NCBI RefSeq assembly: GCF_001758225.1
Contig: NZ_MAST01000053.1
Location: 150,144 to 214,143, forward strand
Origin: Humibacillus sp. DSM 29435
Lineage (GTDB): Bacteria > Actinomycetota > Actinomycetes > Actinomycetales > Dermatophilaceae
Direction of reading: 5' to 3'
DNA length: 64,000 nucleotides
Below are positions 1-9,191 of this stretch, piece after piece. The notes beneath the pieces are model-generated. The model saw nothing but the letters and a program-made list of their open reading frames with translations, was not told the origin of the DNA and did no database searches. A program made the position numbers and the translations under genes. Each line of letters begins with the position of its first letter. Positions within the stretch are counted from its first letter, which is position 1.

Positions 1-604
1 CCTGTTCGGGTTCGAGATCACCCCGTCGTCGATGATCGGCTTCCTCACCATCCTCGGCTACTCGCTCTACGACACCGTTGTCGTGTTCGACAAGGTGCGT
101 GAGAACACAGCTGACGCGTTCCGCACCAAGCGGATGAGCTACTCCGCGGCCGCCAACCTCGCGGTCAACCAGACCCTGGTGCGCTCGATCAACACCACGG
201 TCGTGGCGCTGCTGCCGATCGCCGCCGTGCTGGTAGTCGGCTTCACCCTGCTCGGACCGGGGACCCTTCTCGACCTCTCGCTGGCCCTGTTCATCGGTAT
301 CGCGGTGGGCGCCTACTCCTCCATCTTCATCGCGACGCCCCTGCTGGTCGACCTGCGCCGTGGCGAGAAGGCGGTGGTCGAGCTGGAGAAGTACGTGGCC
401 AAGCACGGCGACCGCCAGAATGCTCGAGCGAGCGAGCTCGAAGGCGCGCCTGTGCCGATGCGGGTCGGCGCCGACGTGACGGGTGCGGCAGCGGTTCCTG
501 CAGATCACACCGGGGCTGCCGGTCTCGAGGTTCGCCCGGTGCACAAGTACGCGCAGCCCGGTCCACGCAACCAGCCCAAGCGGCCACCGAAGTCGAAGCG
601 CTGA
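1..604 (+). CDS. secF: Protein translocase subunit SecF, C-terminal part (5' end outside window)
   Basis: SecF works with SecD in the plasma membrane and uses the proton gradient to help SecYEG complete protein export. The frame is open from base 2, so only the last 200 residues are present. They hold the conserved SecF segment GFEITPS followed by GYSLYDTVVVFDKVRENT-like residues at bases 14–110, then three hydrophobic stretches consistent with the last transmembrane helices of an RND-type exporter subunit. A hydrophilic tail rich in Lys, Pro and Arg ends the protein. apt follows 5 bases later, an arrangement common in actinobacteria (secD–secF–apt–relA). The identification is firm; the start lies upstream of the window. 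Confidence 0.96.
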   Translation, partial: LFGFEITPSSMIGFLTILGYSLYDTVVVFDKVRENTADAFRTKRMSYSAAANLAVNQTLVRSINTTVVALLPIAAVLVVGFTLLGPGTLLDLSLALFIGIAVGAYSSIFIATPLLVDLRRGEKAVVELEKYVAKHGDRQNARASELEGAPVPMRVGADVTGAAAVPADHTGAAGLEVRPVHKYAQPGPRNQPKRPPKSKR

Positions 605-609
605 AGGGT

Positions 610-1206
610 ATGAGCGACCCGACCGAGTCGATGAACACCGAGGCCGGTGCCGACCTCACGGCGGGAGGCCGAGAGGACGCTGTCGAGTCTGTGGCCGCGA
701 TGGTCTCGAGCCGGTTGCGCGACATCCCCGACTTCCCGAAGCCGGGTGTGCTGTTCAAGGACTTCACCCCCCTGCTCGCCGACGGCCCCGCGTTCGCCAG
801 GCTGGTGCGCGACACCGCAACCCGCTACGACGGGCTGGTCGATGTCGTCGTCGGCATCGAGGCGCGCGGCTTCGTGCTCGCCGCAGCCGTCGCCTACGAG
901 CTCGGTCTCGGGATGGTGCTCGTGCGCAAGGCCGGCAAGCTGCCCGGCGAGGTGCTCAAGGAGAGCTACGCCCTCGAGTACGGCACGGCCGAGATCGAGG
1001 TGCACACCGAGGCGTTCGCCCCCGGTCAACGCGTGCTCGTGCTCGACGACGTGCTCGCCACCGGCGGAACGGCACACGCCTGTTGTCTGCTCATCGAGCG
1101 GGCGGGAGCCCAGGTGGCCGCCGTCGAGGTCGTACTGGAACTCGGGTTTCTCGGGGGGCGAGACCGCCTCCGTGGCCGGGTCGTGAACGCGGTGCTGACC
1201 CTCTGA
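610..1206 (+). CDS. apt: Adenine phosphoribosyltransferase
   Basis: This cytoplasmic purine-salvage enzyme converts adenine and PRPP to AMP and pyrophosphate. The 198-residue product has the family opening RDIPDFPKPGVLFKD at residues 37–51, the IEARGF motif near 83 and the PRPP-binding loop VLVLDDVLATGGTA at 142–155. The first ~30 residues lie outside the usual fold, so translation may start at a later ATG (base 631 or 700); the ribosome site before base 610 is too close to be convincing. In many relatives relA follows directly. Here a secreted hydrolase gene sits between them. Confidence 0.95.
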   Translation: MSDPTESMNTEAGADLTAGGREDAVESVAAMVSSRLRDIPDFPKPGVLFKDFTPLLADGPAFARLVRDTATRYDGLVDVVVGIEARGFVLAAAVAYELGLGMVLVRKAGKLPGEVLKESYALEYGTAEIEVHTEAFAPGQRVLVLDDVLATGGTAHACCLLIERAGAQVAAVEVVLELGFLGGRDRLRGRVVNAVLTL

Positions 1207-1309
1207 GCCTTGCCGGACTGCCGGTGACAAGCAGTCACCCGACTGAAGTCACGGCCTCGTGCTTCGTCCTAGCCTTCGGGAGAACAACCACCCCCTGAAG
1301 GAGCCCCTC

Positions 1310-2143
1310 GTGCCCACCCAGCCCATCCTGTCGTCACGTCCGGCCCGCGTCGGCGCCATCGTCGTCACGGTCGCAGCGCTTCTCTCGGGGGCGAGCACCC
1401 TGCCAGCGTCAGCGGCATCCCCCTCGTCGGTGACCCACGCGACCACCAAGCCCACGGTCGTGCTAGTGCACGGTGCCTGGGCTGACAGCTCCAGCTGGAA
1501 CGCCGTGATACGGCGACTGATCCATGACGGCTACCCCGTCACTACCTTCGCCACGCCGTTGCAAAGTCTGTCGGGCGACTCCAGCTCACTGCGCGACCTG
1601 CTGGCCTCGATCTCTGGCCCCGTCGTTCTCGTCGGCCACTCCTACGGCGGCGCCGTCATCACCGATGCGGCCGCCGGCTCCAGCCAGGTCAAGGCCCTGG
1701 TATACCTCGACGCGTTCGCCCCAGACGAGGGTGAGCCCGCCATCGCCCTGGCCGGCCCCGACTCGGCCCTCAACCTGCCCGGGGTGCTGAGCCCGGTGCC
1801 GCTCGGCGCCCCCACGCCGACCACCGAGCTGTTCGTCGACCAGAAGGCGTTCGTGAAGTACTTCGCGAACGACCTACCTCGCTGGCGCGGGCAGGTGCTG
1901 GCCGCGACCCAGCGTCCGGTCACGTTCGCAGCCTTGACGGAGCCGTCCACGGCCCCCGCCTGGAAGACGATCCCCTCGTGGTACGAGATCGGCACGATCG
2001 ACAAGGTTCTACCGCCTGCTGTGCAACGGTCGATGGCCAACCGGGCCGGCGCCCACATCAGCACGGTGCGCAGCGGCCACCTGCCCATGGTCTCGGCCCC
2101 CAAGGCGGTCACCTCACTGATCGAGCAGGCCGCGAGGTCATAA
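1310..2143 (+). CDS. Secreted alpha/beta-fold hydrolase
   Basis: The product is a 277-residue alpha/beta hydrolase, probably exported. I chose the GTG at 1310 because GAAGGAG lies just upstream and the resulting N-terminus is a good Sec signal peptide: basic residues, a hydrophobic core around residues 13–25, then a LPASAAS-type cleavage region. The mature part starts with the strand VVLVHGAW, carries the nucleophile elbow GHSYGGA, and has a late His in SGHLPM. This resembles the EstC/salicylate-esterase-like family of small hydrolases, but the substrate cannot be told. It stands alone between apt and relA, which are often neighbours, so it may have been inserted there. Confidence 0.85.
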   Translation: MPTQPILSSRPARVGAIVVTVAALLSGASTLPASAASPSSVTHATTKPTVVLVHGAWADSSSWNAVIRRLIHDGYPVTTFATPLQSLSGDSSSLRDLLASISGPVVLVGHSYGGAVITDAAAGSSQVKALVYLDAFAPDEGEPAIALAGPDSALNLPGVLSPVPLGAPTPTTELFVDQKAFVKYFANDLPRWRGQVLAATQRPVTFAALTEPSTAPAWKTIPSWYEIGTIDKVLPPAVQRSMANRAGAHISTVRSGHLPMVSAPKAVTSLIEQAARS

Positions 2144-2201
2144 CCTCGACCTGAACGACCGAACGGGCCGGTGACGCGGTCGCGCCTCGTGGTCGCCATC
2201 G

Positions 2202-2233
2202 TGGTGCGGTGGTGCGGTGGTGCGGTGGTGCGG
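2202..2233. repeat. Four tandem copies of an 8-bp unit (TGGTGCGG)
   Basis: Four perfect head-to-tail copies of TGGTGCGG lie in the gap between the hydrolase gene and relA. No reading frame crosses them. The length probably varies between strains by replication slippage. It lies about 70 bases before the relA start, within the likely promoter/leader region, but I see no direct evidence of a regulatory role. Confidence 0.85.
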
Positions 2234-2300
2234 CGTCAGGCACGGCGGCACCGGCCCGACCTCCGGCCGTGGACTCAGGCGAAGGCCCTAGACTCACGTC

Positions 2301-4583
2301 ATGAGTGAGGACGTGCGGAACGAGCTGTCGACCCCCTCGCGGGTTCGAGCGCGCTTCGCACGTTTCGGCGCCACCAGGCCGGCGGGGAACCCGGTTCTCG
2401 AACCGCTGATGACTGCGGTCCGCCAGGCCCACCCCAAGGCCGACCTGTCGGTGATCGAGCGTGCCTACGAGGTGGCCGAGGCGGCCCACGAGGGCCAGAT
2501 GCGCAAGAGCGGCGATGCCTACATCACCCATCCGCTCGCGGTCACCACCATTCTCGCCGAGCTCGGCATGACCCCCCCGACACTGGCCGCGGCTCTGTTG
2601 CACGACACGGTCGAAGACACGGCCTACGCCCTCGATGAGCTGCGGCGCGACTTCGGTGAAGAGATCGCGATGCTCGTCGACGGGGTGACCAAGCTCGACA
2701 AGGTCACCTACGGTGAGGCGGCGCAGGCCGAGACCGTACGCAAGATGGTCATCGCCATGGCCCGCGACATTCGCGTGCTCGTCATCAAGCTGGCCGACCG
2801 GCTGCACAACGCCCGCACCTGGCGCTACGTGAGCCCCGAGTCGGCCAAACGCAAGGCCAACGAGACCCTCGAGATCTACGCGCCGCTGGCGCACCGGCTC
2901 GGCATGAACACCATCAAGTGGGAGCTCGAGGACCTCAGCTTCATGACCCTCTACCCCAAGGTGTACGACGAGATCGTGCGCCTCGTGGCCGAGCGTGCTC
3001 CCGCGCGGGAGCAGTACCTCGCTGGGGTGCGTACCCAGGTGACCGACGACCTGAGCGCCGCGAAGATCAAGGCCACCGTCACCGGTCGCCCCAAGCACTA
3101 CTACTCCGTGTACCAGAAGATGATCGTGCGTGGCCGCGACTTCGAGGAGATCTACGACCTCGTCGCCGTGCGGGTGCTCGTCGACACCGTGCGCGACTGC
3201 TACGCCGCGCTCGGGTCGCTGCACTCGCGCTGGAACCCGGTGCCCGGCCGGTTCAAGGACTACATCGCGATGCCGAAGTTCAACATGTACCAGTCGCTGC
3301 ACACCACGGTCATCGGCCCGGAGGGCAAGCCGGTCGAGATCCAGATCCGCACCCACACCATGCACCGCCGCGCCGAGTACGGCGTGGCGGCGCACTGGAA
3401 GTACAAGGACCAGAACGGCGGCAGCGTCGCCCGCCCCGGTGAGATCACCCCGCAGAACGACATGGCCTGGCTGCGTCAGCTGCTCGACTGGCAGCGCGAG
3501 ACCGAGGACCCCGGCGAGTTTCTCGACTCGCTGCGCTTCGAGATGGGCAGCAGCGAGGTCTACGTGTTCACCCCGAAGGGCGGGGTGGTGGCCCTGCCCG
3601 CCGGCGGAACCCCCGTCGACTTCGCCTATGCCGTGCACACCGAGGTCGGGCACCACTGCATCGGCGCCAGGGTCAACGGTCGTCTGGTTCCGCTCGAGTC
3701 GACGCTCGAGAACGGCGATCTCGTCGAGGTGCTCACCTCGAAGGCCGATGGGGCCGGACCGAGCCGCGACTGGTTGCAGTTCGTCAAGAGCCCGCGGGCC
3801 CGCAACAAGATCAAGGCCTGGTTCTCGAAGGAGCGCCGAGAAGAGGCGATCGACTCCGGAAAGGAGAGCATCGCCAAGGCCCTGCGCAAGCAGAACCTGC
3901 CGCTGCAACGGCTGATGAGCCACGAGTCGATGACGGCCGTCGCGACCGATCTGCGCTACCACGACATCGAGGCGCTGTATGCCGCTGTCGGCGAGGGCCA
4001 CGTCTCGGCGCAGCACGTCGTCGGCAAGGTGGTCGCGTCGATGGGCGGGGTCGACGGCGCCACCGAAGACCTGGCCGAGGCCACGGTTCCGAACCGGGGC
4101 CGGGCCCGCCGACAGGACGGCGACCCTGGCGTCGTCGTGGTGGGCGCGGCCGACGTCTGGGTCAAGCTGGCAAAGTGCTGTACCCCGGTGCCGGGCGACC
4201 CGATCCTCGGTTTCGTCACCCGGGGCAGCGGCGTGTCGGTGCACCGGGTCGACTGCACCAACGCCGACCAGCTGACCGCCAACCCCGACCGACTCATCGA
4301 GGTCGAGTGGGCGCCCAGCTCGGCCAGCGTGTTCCTCGTGCAGCTGCAGGTCGAGGCGCTCGACCGCAACCGGCTGCTCAGCGACGTGACGCGCGTGCTG
4401 AGCGACCAGCACGTCAACATCCTCTCGGCCTCGGTGCAGACCTCCCGAGCGCGCGTCGCCATCTCGCGGTTCACCTTCGAGATGGGCGATCCAGCGCACC
4501 TCGACCACGTCATCAAGGCCGTGCGAAAGATCGACGGGGTGTTCGACGTCTACCGGGTCAACGGTGGCAAGTCGACCGCCTGA
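2301..4583 (+). CDS. relA: Bifunctional (p)ppGpp synthetase/hydrolase (RelA/SpoT homologue)
   Basis: This long RSH enzyme makes and degrades the alarmone (p)ppGpp during starvation. The 760-residue length is normal for a long RSH. Visible domains in order: HD hydrolase with intact HDTVED at 101–106; synthetase domain at about 240–400 with RxKxxxS-like and QSLHTTV segments; TGS domain from about 430 ([14 protein letters not shown]); a conserved Cys pair KCCTPVPGD near 630; and a C-terminal ACT domain from about 680. Since both catalytic halves look intact, it is probably bifunctional, as in most actinobacteria. The sortase gene begins within its last 20 bases. Confidence 0.96.
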   Translation: MSEDVRNELSTPSRVRARFARFGATRPAGNPVLEPLMTAVRQAHPKADLSVIERAYEVAEAAHEGQMRKSGDAYITHPLAVTTILAELGMTPPTLAAALLHDTVEDTAYALDELRRDFGEEIAMLVDGVTKLDKVTYGEAAQAETVRKMVIAMARDIRVLVIKLADRLHNARTWRYVSPESAKRKANETLEIYAPLAHRLGMNTIKWELEDLSFMTLYPKVYDEIVRLVAERAPAREQYLAGVRTQVTDDLSAAKIKATVTGRPKHYYSVYQKMIVRGRDFEEIYDLVAVRVLVDTVRDCYAALGSLHSRWNPVPGRFKDYIAMPKFNMYQSLHTTVIGPEGKPVEIQIRTHTMHRRAEYGVAAHWKYKDQNGGSVARPGEITPQNDMAWLRQLLDWQRETEDPGEFLDSLRFEMGSSEVYVFTPKGGVVALPAGGTPVDFAYAVHTEVGHHCIGARVNGRLVPLESTLENGDLVEVLTSKADGAGPSRDWLQFVKSPRARNKIKAWFSKERREEAIDSGKESIAKALRKQNLPLQRLMSHESMTAVATDLRYHDIEALYAAVGEGHVSAQHVVGKVVASMGGVDGATEDLAEATVPNRGRARRQDGDPGVVVVGAADVWVKLAKCCTPVPGDPILGFVTRGSGVSVHRVDCTNADQLTANPDRLIEVEWAPSSASVFLVQLQVEALDRNRLLSDVTRVLSDQHVNILSASVQTSRARVAISRFTFEMGDPAHLDHVIKAVRKIDGVFDVYRVNGGKSTA

Positions 4584-5280
4584 CGCTGCGAGGCGGCATC
4601 GGGCGCTGCATCGCGGTAGGTCGAGCGGCACGGCCCTGCGAGCGACCGGTGAGGTGCTGCTGACGCTCGGAGTCGTGGTGCTGCTCTTCGTCGTCTACCT
4701 GTTGTGGTGGACCGGGGTCGAGACCAGCGCCGCGCAGTCACGGCTCACGAACGACCTCGGTCGCGCAGTGGCGAGCGCACCGGCGCCGACAAAGGTTCCG
4801 GGCAGTCTCGCTGCGTCACTCGGCATCGACCCACCACCTCCCGTGCCCGCCACGGGAGAGCCCTACCTCGACCTGACCATCCCACGGCTGGGCGACGACT
4901 GGCGGTGGGTCGTGGTTCAGGGGGTCGGCCTCACCCAGCTGGCCCTGGGTCCTGGGCACTATCCGGGAACGGTCGGGCCCGGGGAGGTCGGTAACTTCGC
5001 CGTGGCCGCACACCGCTCCACCCACGGTGAGCCCTTCGCCTACCTCGACCGGATGCTGCCGGGTGACCTCGTCAGGTTCTCGTTCGGCGCCCGGGCGTGG
5101 ACCTACCGGGTCGACAAGAGCTTCCTCACCGACCCGAGCGATGTGGGTGTGCTCGACCCGGTGCCAGGCGAACCCACGGCCAAGCCCACCCGTCGACTGC
5201 TCACGCTCACCACCTGCGACCCGCGGTGGGGCAACGAACGGCGGCTGATCGTCGTCGGCACCCTCGTGAAAGGCCGCTAG
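4564..5280 (+). CDS. Class E sortase
   Basis: Class E sortases are membrane-anchored cysteine transpeptidases of high-GC Gram-positives that attach exported proteins to the cell wall. The 238-residue product has a short basic N-terminus, one transmembrane helix at about 30–50, then a beta-barrel catalytic domain. The catalytic triad is visible: His in AAHRSTHG, Cys in TLTTCDPRW and Arg in NERRLIVV. The annotated start lies 20 bases inside relA in another frame; a start a few codons later is possible. A 51-residue membrane peptide follows immediately. No sorted substrate is recognisable nearby, so the target is unknown. Confidence 0.9.
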   Translation: MASRPPDAARRHRALHRGRSSGTALRATGEVLLTLGVVVLLFVVYLLWWTGVETSAAQSRLTNDLGRAVASAPAPTKVPGSLAASLGIDPPPPVPATGEPYLDLTIPRLGDDWRWVVVQGVGLTQLALGPGHYPGTVGPGEVGNFAVAAHRSTHGEPFAYLDRMLPGDLVRFSFGARAWTYRVDKSFLTDPSDVGVLDPVPGEPTAKPTRRLLTLTTCDPRWGNERRLIVVGTLVKGR

Positions 5281-5436
5281 ATGTATGCCGCACTGTGGCG
5301 GATGCTGCCTGGGCCCACCGCCGTCAGGGCGCTCACCCTGATCGCCATCGCGGCGCTGATCGTACTGATGCTGTTCACCATCGTCTTCCCCTGGGCCACC
5401 CAGTTCGTGCCGGGTCAGGAGGTGTTGGTGAACTGA
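5281..5436 (+). CDS. Small membrane peptide downstream of sortase
   Basis: The ATG directly abuts the sortase stop codon, giving a 51-residue product with a single hydrophobic helix (about residues 18–38) flanked by MYAALWRMLPGP and a short polar tail ending VPGQEVLVN. The zero-base spacing implies translation coupled to the sortase. Small single-helix proteins next to class E sortases occur in other actinobacteria, but I know of no assigned function. The convergent DUF349 gene ends 18 bases beyond. Confidence 0.7.
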   Translation: MYAALWRMLPGPTAVRALTLIAIAALIVLMLFTIVFPWATQFVPGQEVLVN

Positions 5437-5454
5437 CGGTGGGCCCGGTCGAGG

Positions 5455-7458
5455 TCAGCCGCCGAACTCGGCGACCCCGGCCCGGGCCTGGTCGAGCCAG
5501 GCCCGTCTGGCCTCGAGGGCCTCGGTGGCCTTCTTGACCTTCGAGGCGTTGCCCGATGCTTCGGCCTTGGTGAGGTCGGCCTCAAGGTCAGCGACGGTTC
5601 GCTCGAGCTGGTCGACCATGGCCTGGGCGCGTGCAGCGGCCTCCGGGTTGCTTGACTTCCAGCGCTTCTCGTCGGCGTCGCGCACGGTCTGCTCGATGCG
5701 CCGAAGGGTCTTCTCGATGCGCTCCATGTCGGCGCGGGGCACCTTGCCAGCCGCGTCCCACTTGTCCTGCACGGCGCGCAGCTGGCCCTTGGCCTTCTCG
5801 AGGTCGGTCACGGGAAGGATGGCCTCGGCCTCCTTGAGCAGAGCCTCCTTGACCGTCAGGTTGCCCCTGAAGCCCTCCTCCTCCTGCGCGACCAGGGCGT
5901 CCTTCGCGGCGAAGAACGAGTCTTGGGCGGCCTTGAAGCGCGCCCACAGCTTGTCGTCGTCGCTGCGGCTGGCGCGACCAGCCTGACGCCACTCGTCCAT
6001 CAGACGTTTGAACGCCCCGGCCGTTGAAGCCCAGTCGGTGCTCGTCGCCAGCTTCTCCGCCTCGTCCACAAGACGCTCCTTGGCCGACTTCGCCTCCGAG
6101 TGAGCGGCATCCAGACCAGCGAAGTGTGTTCTGCGGGCTTTGTCGAAGCCGTTGCGGGCTGTGCTGAACCGCTGCCACAGGGCGGTCTCCGACTCTCGGT
6201 CGAGTCGCGTGGAGGCACGCTGGTGCGCCTTCCAGTCATCGAGCAGCTCGCGCATGCGCGCCCCGCTCGTCTTCCACTGGATACGGCTCTCGGGCTGCCC
6301 CGCGATCGACTCCGCCTCGGCGACGATGGCTTCGCGCTCCACCTTGGCCGCCGCTCGCGCTTCGGCGCGGTGCTGCTGCTCGACGACCCGCTTGGCGGCG
6401 ATGCCCGACTGGATCTCGTCGAGCTTGGCCGCGAGGGCGTCGAGGTCACCGACGACCGCGGCGTCATCGGTCTGGGCCCTGAGGGTCTTCAGGCCCTCCT
6501 GCACGTCTTTCGACGGTACCTCTGGCTGAGCCAGACGCTGCTCGAGCAGCACGGCCGAAGCGAAGAGCTCGTCGTACTTGCGGGCGAAGTAGGTCAGTGC
6601 CTGTTCGGAGGTCGCACCCGGGTACGAGCCGACCTCCTTCTCCTCACCGTCGGCCGTGCGCACGTAGACCACACCCTGCTCGTCGACCCGCCCGTGGGCG
6701 GCCGAGGCCGAGTGGTCGGTGGTGATGGTGGGCGGAGCGACCACGGCCGGCGGGTGCGGTGCAGCCTTGGCCAGCGCAGCCGGTGTCGGCATCGGCGGAC
6801 GTGGCACGGCACTCGGCTTGGGGGGCCCAGGGGTGCTGGCTGGCAGGGTGGCTGGCAGGGTGGCTGGCGTGCTGGTGTCTGAGGACTCGGTCGGCGCGTC
6901 AGCAGTGGCCGGGGTCACCTCTGCGGAGGCGTCGACCTCCGAGCCGGTCTCGCTGGTCACGGACGCTTCTACATCGGCTGTCTGGACGGCGGGCGGCTCG
7001 GCGGGTTCGGTTGCGACGGCATCCGGCTCGGCGGGTTCGGTTGCGACGGCATCCGGCTCGGTGGTAGCGGGTTCGACCGCGGGTGGGGTATCGGCTGTCG
7101 GTGGCTCGTCGTGAGCAGGTGCAGCCGAGGGCTGCGGCTCGCCCTGCTCGTCGGCGCCGAGCGTCTCGACCTGAACCTGAACCTCGGCAGCGATCGGGGC
7201 TCCAGTGACCTCGACGGTGGCCTCGACCGGTGCTGGCTCGGGGTCGATCTCTGACGCGGGGGCCTCGACGTCAGCAGGCTCGACGTCAGCAGGCTCGGAG
7301 GTGACAGGCTCGGAGGTGACAGGCTCGACGTCGGGCACCGTCGACCCCTCAAGTGTGGCCACCGATTCGACGGCATCCGAGAGTGCTGCGTCGGCCTGTG
7401 GGTTCTGGGCCTGCACCTCGATCGTCTCGGCGGGACCGGTGGTCGTGTTGTCCGTCAT
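5455..7458 (-). CDS. DUF349 repeat protein
   Basis: This is a 667-residue acidic protein. The first ~270 residues are low complexity, rich in Glu, Pro, Ala, Thr and Val. The rest consists of charged helical repeats (W..AG...R.DD.LW.RF-type motifs) characteristic of DUF349 proteins. The ATG at 7458 opens with MTDNTTTG; the longer open frame upstream is a shadow of the cyclophilin gene. The start overlaps the cyclophilin stop by 4 bases, so the two are probably co-translated. DUF349 proteins are common beside relA in actinobacteria; their role is not well defined. The N-terminal region holds two internal tandem repeat arrays. Confidence 0.85.
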   Translation of the reverse strand: MTDNTTTGPAETIEVQAQNPQADAALSDAVESVATLEGSTVPDVEPVTSEPVTSEPADVEPADVEAPASEIDPEPAPVEATVEVTGAPIAAEVQVQVETLGADEQGEPQPSAAPAHDEPPTADTPPAVEPATTEPDAVATEPAEPDAVATEPAEPPAVQTADVEASVTSETGSEVDASAEVTPATADAPTESSDTSTPATLPATLPASTPGPPKPSAVPRPPMPTPAALAKAAPHPPAVVAPPTITTDHSASAAHGRVDEQGVVYVRTADGEEKEVGSYPGATSEQALTYFARKYDELFASAVLLEQRLAQPEVPSKDVQEGLKTLRAQTDDAAVVGDLDALAAKLDEIQSGIAAKRVVEQQHRAEARAAAKVEREAIVAEAESIAGQPESRIQWKTSGARMRELLDDWKAHQRASTRLDRESETALWQRFSTARNGFDKARRTHFAGLDAAHSEAKSAKERLVDEAEKLATSTDWASTAGAFKRLMDEWRQAGRASRSDDDKLWARFKAAQDSFFAAKDALVAQEEEGFRGNLTVKEALLKEAEAILPVTDLEKAKGQLRAVQDKWDAAGKVPRADMERIEKTLRRIEQTVRDADEKRWKSSNPEAAARAQAMVDQLERTVADLEADLTKAEASGNASKVKKATEALEARRAWLDQARAGVAEFGG
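7001..7060 (-). repeat. 30-bp perfect tandem duplication inside the DUF349 gene
   Basis: Two identical 30-bp units stand head to tail. Read on the reverse strand each encodes a ten-residue unit of the type AEPDAVATEP. The repeat keeps the frame, so copy number can change without breaking the protein. Confidence 0.9.
7267..7326 (-). repeat. Array of four 15-bp units inside the DUF349 gene
   Basis: Two identical copies of GACGTCAGCAGGCTC are followed by two identical copies of the related unit GGAGGTGACAGGCTC. Each unit adds five residues (EPADV or EPVTS type) to the disordered N-terminal part of the protein. The 2+2 pattern suggests successive slippage duplications. Confidence 0.88.
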
Positions 7459-8303
7459 TTCTTCTCCGTGACCTTCACACTGAGGATGCTGATCGGCGAG
7501 ACGGGGGCCCCGTCGGCCGGGTTCTCGCCGGTGGCCTTGTTCGCGGCGATCTTCTTGACGATGTCGAGGCCTTTGGTCACCTTGCCGAAGATGGTGTACC
7601 CGCCTCCGTCGGTGGGCAGCTTGCTCTGCTCGTAGGTGATGAAGAACTGGCCGCCGTTGCTGTTGGGGTCCTGGGTCCGGGCCATGGCCAGCGAGCCGGC
7701 CGGGTAGACACCGTCCTTGGGGGCATTCTCGATGCCGAAGGTATAGCCGGGGCCACCCGAGCCGCTTCCGGTGGGGTCGCCGCACTGGAGCACGTAGATG
7801 CCCTCGCTCGTCACCCGGTGGCACGGGCTCGGCGCCCAGTAGCCCTCGGTGGCGAGGTTGTTGAAGGAGGCGACGGTCTGCGGGGCTTTGACCCCGTCGA
7901 GCTCGAAGTCGATCTCGCCGCAGGTGGTGGTGACCGTGGCCGTGAACGTCTTGCCGGCGGCAGCGGCCTTGTCGGGCACCTTGGCGAACTGCTTCGGCGA
8001 CGCCTGCAGGGCTGGCGGCTTCACGCAGCCCGCGGCCAGCTTCTGACCCTCGGCAAGACCAGCCGCGTTGGTCGCCTGACCCGTCGCCGCTGCCGTCGAG
8101 GCGGCCGCCGGCGTCGGGGAGTCGTCGGAGCGGCCGCCGATGAGGTGCGGCACCGCGATGACCGCGGCCACGATGACGATGACAGCGAGGATCACGCCGA
8201 AGACCTGCTTGTCGCGGGCAGAGTCACCCACGGGCGGCTTCTGGGTCTTCTGCGCTGCCTCGTGGCGACGGCGCGCACGAGCGCGTTCCTGCTCTTTGGT
8301 CAA
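7455..8303 (-). CDS. Membrane-anchored cyclophilin-type peptidyl-prolyl isomerase
   Basis: Cyclophilins catalyse cis–trans isomerisation of proline peptide bonds. The 282-residue product has a charged N-terminal tail (residues 1–33), one transmembrane helix at about 35–57, an Ala/Thr-rich linker, and a C-terminal cyclophilin domain from about 110. Typical segments are VASFNNLATEGYW, CHRVTSEGIYVLQCGDP and GGQFFITY. The topology places the isomerase outside the membrane, where it could help exported proteins fold. It forms a two-gene operon with the DUF349 gene (4-base overlap). Actinobacterial cyclophilins in this position often lack the canonical active-site Arg context; activity is therefore likely, not proven. 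Confidence 0.92.
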   Translation of the reverse strand: MTKEQERARARRRHEAAQKTQKPPVGDSARDKQVFGVILAVIVIVAAVIAVPHLIGGRSDDSPTPAAASTAAATGQATNAAGLAEGQKLAAGCVKPPALQASPKQFAKVPDKAAAAGKTFTATVTTTCGEIDFELDGVKAPQTVASFNNLATEGYWAPSPCHRVTSEGIYVLQCGDPTGSGSGGPGYTFGIENAPKDGVYPAGSLAMARTQDPNSNGGQFFITYEQSKLPTDGGGYTIFGKVTKGLDIVKKIAANKATGENPADGAPVSPISILSVKVTEKK

Positions 8304-8489
8304 CGAACCTCTCCTAGAACATGCGGGAGCGACCCCGGGCGTCCGGTCAGTTTAGGCAATGCCGACAGGGAGCATGTCACGGGATCGGTCACGAGTCCGT
8401 GACAACTCCCCTTCCTTCTACCGACTGGGGTCCTGCAGCGGCCCGATTCTGGCGCTGACGCACTGCGCAGCCCGGCTAGGCTCGGGCGC

Positions 8490-9191
8490 GTGCTGACGAT
8501 CGCGTTCCCGGCCCAGGCTTTCGACACGAACTGCTACGTGCTGGCCCCGGCGGCGGGGGAGGAGTGCCTGATCGTCGACCCGGGCATCGGTGTCGAGGAC
8601 ACCCTGCGCGAGGTGCTCACCGAGCACCGGCTGCGTCCCGCTGCGGTGCTGCTCACCCACGGCCACGTCGACCACGTCTACTCCGTCACGCCGGTCTGCG
8701 GGTCAGACACGGCGGCCTACATCCACGCCGACGACCGCTACCGCCTCACCGACCTGCTGGCCCAGACCAACCCCGGGCTGATCGCCATGCTGGAGCAGCA
8801 GTTCGGGCAACGGGCCACCTGGACCGAACCGACCAACGTCGTCGAGATCCACGACCGCATGCAGCTGACGCTCGCCGGCCTCGACGTCGAGGTGCTGCAC
8901 GCCCCGGGCCACACGGAGGGATCGGTCATGTTCGGGCTCCAGCGCGTGCCCGACGGCCTCAGCGAGCAGGTCGAGGTCGACCGCACCATGATCAGCGGCG
9001 ACGTGCTCTTCGCGGGCTCGATCGGCCGCACCGACCTGGCGGGCGGCAGCCACGACGCGATGCAGCGCAGCCTGCGCGAGGTCGTGCTGCCCCTGCCCGA
9101 CACCACGCTCGTGCTCCCGGGCCACGGCCCGGCCACGACGATGGCCCACGAACGAGCGACCAACCCGTTCCTGAAAGACTTGCCCACGTGA
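8490..9191 (+). CDS. Metallo-beta-lactamase-fold hydrolase (glyoxalase II-like)
   Basis: The product is a 233-residue single-domain MBL-fold enzyme. The metal-binding motif HGHVDH is at residues 56–61, a further His lies in APGHTEGS, an Asp in ISGDVLFAG and the final His in LPGHGP. This set matches the hydroxyacylglutathione-hydrolase/YcbL-type group that hydrolyses thioesters. Translation starts at the GTG at 8490, after a gap from the divergent cyclophilin gene. Its stop overlaps the hisS start (GTGA), so it is co-translated with hisS, an arrangement common in this phylum. The actual thioester substrate is unknown. Confidence 0.9.
   Translation: MLTIAFPAQAFDTNCYVLAPAAGEECLIVDPGIGVEDTLREVLTEHRLRPAAVLLTHGHVDHVYSVTPVCGSDTAAYIHADDRYRLTDLLAQTNPGLIAMLEQQFGQRATWTEPTNVVEIHDRMQLTLAGLDVEVLHAPGHTEGSVMFGLQRVPDGLSEQVEVDRTMISGDVLFAGSIGRTDLAGGSHDAMQRSLREVVLPLPDTTLVLPGHGPATTMAHERATNPFLKDLPT

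Noticed and set aside
2202..2233. CRISPR-like array
   Set aside because: The units are contiguous 8-mers without spacers; this is a simple tandem repeat.
2109..4631. 840-residue open frame on the reverse strand opposite relA
   Set aside because: It mirrors the intact relA gene, is rich in His/Asp/Val/Leu as expected for the antisense of a high-GC gene, and has no ribosome site or domain.
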